Of a DNA stretch of 11,387 bases, positions 6,543 through 11,387 are shown in pieces. This stretch comes from CAZXEJ01 sp964639895 (GTDB taxonomy: Bacteria; Desulfobacterota_D; UBA1144; Nemesobacterales; JADFKM01), in contig CAZXEJ010000053.1 in assembly GCA_964639895.1 (NCBI GenBank), positions 1 to 11,387 of the forward strand. The letters run 5' to 3'. The notes below the pieces were generated by a model that was not told where the DNA came from, did no database searches, and saw only the letters and a list, made by a program, of their open reading frames with translations. Each line of letters begins with the position of its first letter. Positions within the stretch are counted from its first letter, which is position 1. The position numbers and the translations under genes are program-made.

Positions 6543-6571
6543 TTGACCTTGATGGGGTTTCGTGTTAGGTT
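6543..6571 (+). promoter_or_regulatory. Promoter of rpmH-rnpA-yidD-yidC-jag
   Basis: TTGACC (6543-6548, 5 of 6) is followed after 17 bases by TAGGTT (6566-6571), which keeps the key T-A...T positions, and TG at 6563-6564 makes an extended -10. Transcription would start near 6578, about 20 bases before the rpmH ATG. Confidence 0.7.
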
Positions 6572-6598
6572 TTTTCGCCTAAGCGGAGGAAGCGACCC

Positions 6599-6748
6599 AT
6601 GAAACGCACCTATCAGCCGCACGTCAAGAAGGGGTTGAGGAAACACGGCTTCCTGCGCCGTAGGAGCACACCCGGCGGGAGGAGGGTGCTCAAGAACAGG
6701 ATGGCCAAGGGAAGGTGGAGACTCACCATTTCACGCTGGACTAAATGA
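6599..6748 (+). CDS. rpmH: Large ribosomal subunit protein bL34
   Basis: bL34 is a small, very basic protein of the 50S subunit. The 49-residue product begins MKRTYQPH and continues with HGFLRRR, GGRRVLKNRMAKGRWRLT, the family pattern (MKRTxQP...HGFRxRM...GRxVLxxRRxKGRxxL). It is slightly longer than the usual 44-47 because of the tail ISRWTK. GGAGG at 6585-6589 lies 9 bases ahead of the ATG. Arginine is coded mainly by AGG/AGA (7 of 11). The stop TGA overlaps the rnpA start as ATGA (6745-6748), so RnpA synthesis is probably coupled to bL34. dnaA, the usual divergent neighbour, is absent; tatC lies upstream. Confidence 0.97.
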   Translation: MKRTYQPHVKKGLRKHGFLRRRSTPGGRRVLKNRMAKGRWRLTISRWTK

Positions 6749-7095
6749 ACCGAGGCCAAGGCTTTCCCCGAAAGCTCAGGCTCACGAGAAAGAGCGAGTT
6801 CGACAGGGTTTTCAGAGAGGGGAAGAGGACAGGATCAAGGCACTTCACCGTACTCTACAGAAAGAACCCTTACGGTTACCCGAGGCTCGGTTCGGTGGTC
6901 AGCAGGAAGAACTGCGGCAACGCGGTGAGGAGACACAGGGTAAAGAGAGTGCTTCGCGAGATCTTCCGGAAGAACAAGGAGTGGTTCGACTCGCTTGACG
7001 TCGTGGTGCTGGCCCGGCGTGGAAGCGAAACCCTTTCATACTGGGAAGCCCTGGAGGAGATGAAGCGGATCGCCGAGAGTTTCTCCACCGACTAG
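6745..7095 (+). CDS. rnpA: Ribonuclease P protein component
   Basis: RnpA is the basic protein subunit of RNase P; it helps the catalytic RNA bind pre-tRNA 5' leaders. The 116 residues are of normal length. RLTRKSEFDRVFREGKR at 12-28 is the usual N-terminal block, and the conserved basic helix GNAVRRHRVKRVLRE lies at 58-72, with His64 where many homologues have Asn in the RNR motif. Overlap with rpmH by 4 bases makes coupling likely; no separate ribosome site is needed. Thirteen of 20 arginines use AGG or AGA. The RNA partner (rnpB) is not in the window. Confidence 0.96.
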   Translation: MNRGQGFPRKLRLTRKSEFDRVFREGKRTGSRHFTVLYRKNPYGYPRLGSVVSRKNCGNAVRRHRVKRVLREIFRKNKEWFDSLDVVVLARRGSETLSYWEALEEMKRIAESFSTD

Positions 7096-7131
7096 CCCAC
7101 CTCCCCCTCCCACGCCAACGGCGGACGTCCG

Positions 7132-7356
7132 ATGATATCGAAGCTCTTCACCCACACCCTCATAGGGCTCGTAAGGCTGTACAAGCTGGTCGTATCACCA
7201 CTCTTACCCCCCTCTTGCAGGTTTCATCCCAGCTGTTCCGCATATGCGGCCGAAGCCCTTGCGCGATACGGCCCGCTGCGGGGAGGGGCGCTGGCGGCCA
7301 AGCGGCTGGCCAGGTGCCACCCCTGGAACCCCGGCGGATACGACCCCGTGGAGTAA
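7132..7356 (+). CDS. yidD: Membrane protein insertion efficiency factor YidD
   Basis: YidD is a small protein encoded between rnpA and yidC in many bacteria and reported to aid insertion of membrane proteins by YidC. The 74-residue product shows the family signature: an amphipathic N-terminal helix, RLYKLVVSPLLPPSCRFHPSCSAYA at residues 15-39, and a C-terminal CHPWNPGGYDPV at 62-73. Conserved cysteines are Cys29, Cys35 and Cys62. It starts 36 bases after rnpA with only a weak ribosome site (GGCGGA) and ends 27 bases before yidC. Confidence is high from motif, size and position together. Confidence 0.95.
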   Translation: MISKLFTHTLIGLVRLYKLVVSPLLPPSCRFHPSCSAYAAEALARYGPLRGGALAAKRLARCHPWNPGGYDPVE

Positions 7357-7383
7357 CCCCAACACAGAGGTAACGCACAACTG

Positions 7384-9060
7384 ATGCGTAAGAACTACAT
7401 CATCTTCTTCGTACTGTCGTTCCTTATAATAATCGGCTCGACCATGCTGTTCCCGCCCTCGAAGGAGCGCAAGAAGCAGCCCCCCTCGACGGCCACCCCG
7501 GCCCCCGGGGCGGCGACGACCGCACCGTCGGGAGCAACCCCCCCGGCGCCGCCTCCTCCCGCAGCCGAGGCCCCGCCGCTCGCACCGCCGATCGAGGGCG
7601 GAGGACACACCATCAAGGTGCGCTCCCCCCTCTACGAAGCCGAGTTCGACACCCTGGGCGGCACCCTGCGCAGCTGGAAGCTCGTCCGCTACAGGCTTTC
7701 CACCACACCCGACTCACCGCCGGTCGACGTTCTCCACGACACCCCTCGTGCGGCCGAGCTGGTACTGGCCGCGAGGGGTATCGACGTCCCCCGGCCCATA
7801 CCCTTCGCCTACGACGGGCCCGACACGCTGGAACTATCCGACGGGACGGCCGAGATCACCTTCCACTGGTCACCGCCCGACGGCACGATCGAGGTGAAGA
7901 AGACCTACGTGCTCGACCCGCACAGCTATGTGGTAACCCTGCGGCTCGAGGTGATCAACCGCGGCGGAAACCGGCTTCCGCTCGGCCTCACGCTCGAGTG
8001 GTACGCGCAGATGAAACACGGCAAGAAGCGGGACGAGTTCAACCGCCAGTTCATAGCCCTCGTGGGAGACGAGCTCTTCACCGAGCAGAAAACTCCCAAG
8101 GAAACCAAGACGCTCCGCGGCGTCACCTCTTGGCTAGGCTTTTCGGACAAATACTTCATGGGCGCCTACGTGCCCGAGGTCGGATCGCCCGCCACCGTCA
8201 CGCTCATCCCCACCGGCACGGACTCCTTGGTGCTGGCTCGCTTCGCCTACCCGGGCGACGTGGTGCCGGCCGGCGGCAGGTCGATGCGGATATCCAGGCT
8301 GTTTCTGGGGCCCAAGGATCTCGACATCCTCAAGCAGGCCGGAAGCGGTCTTGACCGTGCGATAAAGTACGGCTGGATGGGGTTTCTCGCCAAACCCATG
8401 CTGGCCGTGCTCAAGGTCATATACTCTTGGGTTCACAACTACGGGCTGGCCATCATCGTCATCACATTCCTCATCCGACTCATATTCCTCCCACTCACCA
8501 TAAAGAGCATGGAGTCGATGAAGCTCATGCAGGAGAAGATGAAGGCGCTGAAGCCCAAGATCGACGAGATAAAGAAGAAGTACAAGGATGACAAGACCAG
8601 GGAGAACCAGGAGCTCATGAAGCTCTATACGAGCCACGGCATAAATCCGCTCAGCAGCCTGGGCGGATGCCTCCCGCTTCTGGTCCAGATCCCCGTCTTC
8701 ATCGCACTCTACGAGGTGCTGCTCTACTCCATCGAGCTCCGCCACAGCTCGTTCCTGTGGATCGACAACCTGGCCGAGGCCGAGCAACTGTTCAACATCC
8801 CCCACATCGGCGTACCGTTCCGCATACTGCCGCTGCTGATGGGAGTCTCGTGGTACGTCTCGCAGAAGCTCACTCCTACGTCGGCCCCCGGCCAGGATGC
8901 CGCCCAGATGAAAATCATGGAGTATATGCCTATAATATTTACAGTGATGTTCTGGGGACTGCCATCGGGATTGATACTCTACTGGACGGTCAGCAACCTG
9001 CTTTCCATAGCCCAGCAGCTGTATGTAAACCACCGCCTGACAAAGCAAGGGAGGGCCTAG
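7384..9060 (+). CDS. yidC: Membrane protein insertase YidC
   Basis: YidC inserts and folds inner-membrane proteins alone or with SecYEG. The 558 residues are the Gram-negative form. N-terminal helix at about 5-23; Pro/Ala-rich periplasmic linker about 24-72 (long tracts of Pro and Ala); P1 beta-supersandwich domain about 74-320, starting with the usual SPLYEAEFDTLGG; then the conserved Oxa1/YidC core about 340-550. The hydrophilic-groove arginine is Arg365 in ITFLIRLIFLPLT, the cytoplasmic coiled hairpin C1 follows (KMKALKPKIDEIKKKYKDD), then GGCLPLLVQIPVF (427-439) and GLPSGLILYW in the last helix. The tail is short (NHRLTKQGRA). AGAGGT lies about 12 bases before the ATG. The GC-rich linker codons (7470-7590) are the most biased part of the gene. 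Confidence 0.97.
   Translation: MRKNYIIFFVLSFLIIIGSTMLFPPSKERKKQPPSTATPAPGAATTAPSGATPPAPPPPAAEAPPLAPPIEGGGHTIKVRSPLYEAEFDTLGGTLRSWKLVRYRLSTTPDSPPVDVLHDTPRAAELVLAARGIDVPRPIPFAYDGPDTLELSDGTAEITFHWSPPDGTIEVKKTYVLDPHSYVVTLRLEVINRGGNRLPLGLTLEWYAQMKHGKKRDEFNRQFIALVGDELFTEQKTPKETKTLRGVTSWLGFSDKYFMGAYVPEVGSPATVTLIPTGTDSLVLARFAYPGDVVPAGGRSMRISRLFLGPKDLDILKQAGSGLDRAIKYGWMGFLAKPMLAVLKVIYSWVHNYGLAIIVITFLIRLIFLPLTIKSMESMKLMQEKMKALKPKIDEIKKKYKDDKTRENQELMKLYTSHGINPLSSLGGCLPLLVQIPVFIALYEVLLYSIELRHSSFLWIDNLAEAEQLFNIPHIGVPFRILPLLMGVSWYVSQKLTPTSAPGQDAAQMKIMEYMPIIFTVMFWGLPSGLILYWTVSNLLSIAQQLYVNHRLTKQGRA
9047..9055 (+). promoter_or_regulatory. Ribosome binding site of jag inside the yidC end
   Basis: AAGGGAGGG lies within the last codons of yidC and ends 9 bases before the ATG at 9065. 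It fixes the jag start and suggests independent initiation despite the 4-base gap after the yidC stop. Confidence 0.6.
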
Positions 9061-9064
9061 TGAG

Positions 9065-9739
9065 ATGCCAGTGGTGATAGAGAAAGAAGGCAAGACCGTC
9101 TCGGAGGCCACCATAAGCGCCTGCGAAGAACTGGGAGTGGCCCGGGACGAGATCGAGGTCGAGGTGCTCGAAGAAGGATCCAGAGGGGTGCTGGGCCTCG
9201 GAGGAAAGAACGCCCGTGTTCGTGTGACGGTGAAGACGCCCAGAGTGACCGAGAAGGGCCTGCGGGCCAAGAAGGCGCTCGAAGACCTGATGGAGTTCAT
9301 CGCCGACTCCTACTGGGTGGAGCTTGACGAGAGAGACGACGAGATAAGGCTCAACGTGCGTTGCGGCGAACACAAGGCGCTGGTCATAGGACGCAGGGGC
9401 GAGAACCTGAGCGCCATCGAGTACCTGGTCGGCAAGATAGCGAGCAAGTATTCGGACAACGGCCGTGACAAGAGGGTCTACATCGACGTAGACGGCTACA
9501 AGAAGAAGCGCGAACAGACCATCGCAAACCTCGTGAAGAACGCCGCCAGGAAGGCGAGGAAAACGGGGAGGCCCGTGCCGCTGGGAGGACTTCCCGCCTA
9601 CGAGCGGAAGATAGCTTACAACGTCATAAAACGCATAGGCGGCGTAACCACGCAGACCAGGGAGGAAAACGGAGGCAAGACCATAATGGTGATACCCACT
9701 CGTCGCAATCCATCGCGCGAGCGCCGCGACGAGGGTTGA
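9065..9739 (+). CDS. jag: Jag/KhpB (SpoIIIJ-associated) RNA-binding protein
   Basis: Jag/KhpB proteins are cytoplasmic RNA-binding proteins typically encoded after yidC; in Firmicutes they pair with KhpA in RNA binding. The 224 residues contain a Jag-N domain at 1-53 (ending GVLGLGGKNARVRV), a type II KH domain about 92-143 with the GxxG loop GRRG at 109-112, and an R3H-type domain about 146-212. The R3H signature Arg-x3-His, usually in a P-x-E-R-R-x-x-H context, here reads AYERKIAY: Arg181 is kept, but the His is replaced by Tyr185. The tail is basic (RRNPSRERRDEG). The start follows the yidC stop by 4 bases with a good ribosome site. mnmE, commonly next in this cluster, is missing; a GC-rich spacer follows. 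Confidence 0.93.
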   Translation: MPVVIEKEGKTVSEATISACEELGVARDEIEVEVLEEGSRGVLGLGGKNARVRVTVKTPRVTEKGLRAKKALEDLMEFIADSYWVELDERDDEIRLNVRCGEHKALVIGRRGENLSAIEYLVGKIASKYSDNGRDKRVYIDVDGYKKKREQTIANLVKNAARKARKTGRPVPLGGLPAYERKIAYNVIKRIGGVTTQTREENGGKTIMVIPTRRNPSRERRDEG

Positions 9740-9764
9740 AGCCACGGCACGCCGCTGGCATTAT
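9736..9764 (+). promoter_or_regulatory. Possible promoter for the zinc-ribbon gene
   Basis: TTGAAG (9736-9741) overlaps the jag stop codon; 17 bases on is CATTAT (9759-9764) with an upstream TGG that makes an extended -10. ATTATATA is one of only two AT-rich patches in a very GC-rich spacer; the other is ATAAATAA at 9826-9833. The leader to the zinc-ribbon gene would be about 340 bases. Confidence 0.3.
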
Positions 9765-10109
9765 ATAGCCGGTCGCACCCGCCGCGCCCGGATGGAGGGG
9801 AGAGGCCCGTGGAGGCCGCCGTACCATAAATAAGTACAAGCGCCCCAGGGGAATGAGGGGCTGCACCGACCGAAGCCCCTTCCCTCAAGCCGCGCTCCCC
9901 CCCAGCAGCAGGGAGGCCGACGGTATGGCCCCCCACCGGGCCCGAGGCCCGCTGTGGAAGAGGGTAGGAGGGCGTGTCGCGTCCGGTCCCTCCCGACCCT
10001 TGCCCCCCCGTGGGAGGGGAGGCAGCCGCGCGGCAACGGTGGTTCCGGCCGCAAGGGGAGGGATGAGAGGTGCATCCCCCTCTAGAACAACGCAAGGAGC
10101 AGCCCTAGG
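9740..10109 (+). other. Gene-free GC-rich spacer with three inverted repeats
   Basis: No credible gene is seen; overlapping frames give Pro/Arg/Gly-rich peptides. The four lines covering 9841-10080 count to about 73-77% GC. Inverted repeats: AGGGGCT 9856-9862 with AGCCCCT 9874-9880; CCCTCCC 9988-9994 with GGGAGGG 10012-10018; GGGATG 10060-10065 with CATCCC 10073-10078. The last ends 15 bases before the ribosome site of the downstream gene. None is followed by a T-run. If transcription starts near 9771, these would lie in a long structured leader. Confidence 0.6.
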
Positions 10110-10430
10110 ATGGATTCCGACAAGACGCACAAACCCGAAGACGAATACTTTGCCCTAGAAGAGGCCGAGAAGAAGAAGAGGCTCAAAGAGAAGCTCCGGG
10201 CCGAGCTGGAACGTCAGAGGCGGGAGGCTACACGCGACATATGGTTCATGACCTGCCCCTCGTGCGGCGCCAAACTGAGAGCTCACCTGTTTCGGGGCGT
10301 ACAGATAGACGAGTGCGAAGAGTGCCACGGAGTCTGGCTCGACGCCGGCGAGCTGGAGACCCTTGCGGGCGAAGAAGGACACAGCATCATAGCCGACGTC
10401 CTAAAGACGTTCATCCCGGGCGAGAAGTAG
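10110..10430 (+). CDS. Small zf-TFIIB zinc-ribbon protein
   Basis: The 106-residue product has a highly charged N-terminal half (residues 1-45, mostly Glu, Lys and Arg), likely a helix or short coiled coil. A zinc ribbon of the zf-TFIIB type follows: CPSC at 49-52, then LFRGVQIDECEECHGVWLD at 60-78, with the second cysteine pair at 69 and 72 and the signature G-x-W-L-D-x-G-E-L at 74-82. Four cysteines would bind one zinc. Proteins with this domain are widespread in bacteria but mostly without assigned function, and I assign none here. The start is set by AAGGAG at 10094-10099, 10 bases ahead. It stands alone on the + strand, and its last 20 bases overlap the 3' end of tadA on the opposite strand. 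Confidence 0.88.
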   Translation: MDSDKTHKPEDEYFALEEAEKKKRLKEKLRAELERQRREATRDIWFMTCPSCGAKLRAHLFRGVQIDECEECHGVWLDAGELETLAGEEGHSIIADVLKTFIPGEK

Positions 10431-10896
10431 ACGGCTCTCCCCGCCGCAAGCCCTCGAAGAACCCCCTCATCACCCGGCGGCATTCCCCTTCGAGCACCCC
10501 TTCTCTCACCTCCACCCGGTGGTTGAGGCGGCCGTCAACCCCGATCCGGTAAACGCTCACCACGGCCCCGGCCTTGGGGTCACGGCACCCGAACACCAGG
10601 CGCTTGAGGCGGGCCAGCACGATCGCCCCCATACACATGGGGCACGGCTCCACGGTCACGTAGGCCGTACACCCCTCGAGACGCCAGCCGCCGAGCCTTG
10701 CGCCGGCGCGGCGTAGGGCCACCACCTCGGCGTGGGCCGTCGGGTCGGCGGCCGTCTCGCGGAGGTTGTGTCCCCTTCCCACCACCTCTCCCTCAGGCGA
10801 GACGACCACGCAGCCCACGGGCACCTCGCCACGGCGGGCGGCTGCCTCGGCCTCGGCGACGGCCATCCTCATGTACCTTTCGTCTGCTTCATTCAT
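10411..10896 (-). CDS. tadA: tRNA adenosine(34) deaminase
   Basis: TadA converts A34 of tRNA-Arg(ACG) to inosine, allowing one tRNA to read several CGN codons. The 161-residue product has the cytidine/deoxycytidylate deaminase fold: EVPVGCVVV near residue 24, the zinc and catalytic motif HAE at 55-57 (His55 ligand, Glu57 proton shuttle) and PCPMC at 84-88 (ligands Cys85 and Cys88), followed by MGAIVLARLKRLVFGCRDPKAG in family form. The C-terminus is short. The ATG at 10896 gives a normal N-terminus but lacks a ribosome site. An in-frame GTG at 10926 overlaps the upstream stop as GTGA and has GGAGGG at 10938-10943, which would add 10 residues. It lies downstream of trpG/pabA on the same strand, probably co-transcribed. 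Confidence 0.94.
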   Translation of the reverse strand: MNEADERYMRMAVAEAEAAARRGEVPVGCVVVSPEGEVVGRGHNLRETAADPTAHAEVVALRRAGARLGGWRLEGCTAYVTVEPCPMCMGAIVLARLKRLVFGCRDPKAGAVVSVYRIGVDGRLNHRVEVREGVLEGECRRVMRGFFEGLRRGEPSTSRPG

Positions 10897-10922
10897 GCCG
10901 GGTTGAGAGCCGCAACGTGACG

Positions 10923-11387
10923 TCACCCATTCGTGCGCCCTCCGCCTCTGGCCAACGTCAGGAACCCCCGGAGCAGGTCCTTGCCGCACGCGGTAAGTAT
11001 GGACTCCGGATGGAACTGGACCCCTTCGACGGGAAGCGTCTTGTGGCGTATACCCATCACCTCGCCCTCGTCCGTCCAGGCCGACACCTCGAGCTCGGGG
11101 GGGAGCGTATCGGCGTCCACTATGAGCGAGTGATAGCGCGTGGCCTCGAACGGGTCGGGGAGCCCCGCGAATATGGTCCTGCCGTCGTGGTGTATGAGCG
11201 AGGTCTTGCCGTGGAGCAGCCTGGGGGCACGAACGACGCTGGCCCCCCAGGCATGGGCTATCGACTGATGACCCAGGCACACGCCGAGGATGGGAACCCT
11301 CTCGGCGAAGCGCCTTATCACCTCAACCGACACCCCGGCCTCACGAGGGGTGCACGGGCCGGGAGAGATGACGATGGCCACGGGCTC
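10923..11387 (-). CDS. trpG: Anthranilate/aminodeoxychorismate synthase, glutamine amidotransferase subunit (partial)
   Basis: This class I glutamine amidotransferase releases ammonia from glutamine for the partner chorismate enzyme (TrpE or PabB). The frame is open to the window edge; 154 residues are present and roughly the first 40 are missing. Visible motifs: ISPGPCTP near the start, the nucleophile elbow GVCLGHQ with the catalytic Cys, LLHGKTS, RYHSL, and GVQFHPES carrying the catalytic His and Glu, so the triad is complete. TrpG and PabA cannot be told apart from this part alone, and in many bacteria one protein serves both pathways; the symbol is provisional. The TGA stop (10925-10923) overlaps the possible GTG start of tadA. 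The synthase partner gene would be expected upstream, beyond the window. Confidence 0.92.
   Translation of the reverse strand, partial: EPVAIVISPGPCTPREAGVSVEVIRRFAERVPILGVCLGHQSIAHAWGASVVRAPRLLHGKTSLIHHDGRTIFAGLPDPFEATRYHSLIVDADTLPPELEVSAWTDEGEVMGIRHKTLPVEGVQFHPESILTACGKDLLRGFLTLARGGGRTNG

Noticed and set aside
6347..6598. Replication origin next to rpmH
   Set aside because: rpmH often lies near oriC, but no DnaA-box cluster (TTATCCACA-like), AT-rich unwinding region or dnaA gene is visible here.
8134..9300. Minus-strand frame of 388 codons
   Set aside because: It is antisense to the clearly real yidC and jag.
1..11387. CRISPR array, insertion sequence, prophage or defence island
   Set aside because: No regularly spaced repeats, transposase, integrase, phage or toxin-like proteins are present; every recognisable gene is housekeeping or a small zinc ribbon.

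Overview
The window is a chromosomal housekeeping region from a GC-rich bacterium. It is very probably a diderm (Gram-negative type): YidC carries the large periplasmic P1 domain, and hisZ sits next to purA, an arrangement familiar from Proteobacteria. A deltaproteobacterial (Desulfobacterota-like) lineage is my best guess, but the window does not prove it. Coding DNA samples at about 52-63% GC, uses ATA heavily for isoleucine and, in rpmH-rnpA, AGG/AGA for arginine.

Layout: (1) 1-54, the last 17 codons of a thioredoxin-fold (redoxin-type) gene on the + strand. (2) 55-803, a 749-base gene-free, very GC-rich gap with a nested inverted-repeat structure. (3) 804-4950 on the minus strand, a tight three-gene operon serA-hisZ-purA behind a near-consensus sigma-70 promoter (TTGACA, 17 bases, TATAGT). 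(4) 5032-5575, another gene-free GC-rich spacer with a 15-base palindrome upstream of the serA promoter. (5) 5576-6346, tatC on the + strand, with no visible ribosome binding site. (6) 6543-9739 on the + strand, a promoter and the classic rpmH-rnpA-yidD-yidC-jag cluster, but without dnaA upstream or mnmE downstream. (7) 9740-10109, a gene-free spacer near 75% GC with three inverted repeats, leading into a small zf-TFIIB zinc-ribbon protein (10110-10430). (8) On the minus strand, tadA, overlapping the zinc-ribbon gene tail to tail by 20 bases, and upstream of it the 3' part of trpG/pabA running off the window end.

How the genes work together: SerA starts serine synthesis, HisZ is the regulatory subunit that short-form HisG needs for histidine synthesis, and PurA commits IMP to AMP. 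The three draw on central carbon, PRPP/ATP and GTP pools and are translationally linked. TatC, YidD, YidC and (by genetic association) Jag belong to membrane protein export and insertion, while RpmH, RnpA and TadA serve the ribosome and tRNA maturation or decoding.

I found no convincing novel defence, mobile or CRISPR system. The most unusual property is that the spacers are much GC-richer (about 72-78% in sampled lines) than the genes, the reverse of the usual bacterial pattern, and that they carry several strong inverted repeats. Other points worth a look are the SD-less tatC start, a 9-A run inside hisZ, the altered R3H signature in Jag, and the isolated ribosomal-protein/insertase cluster.
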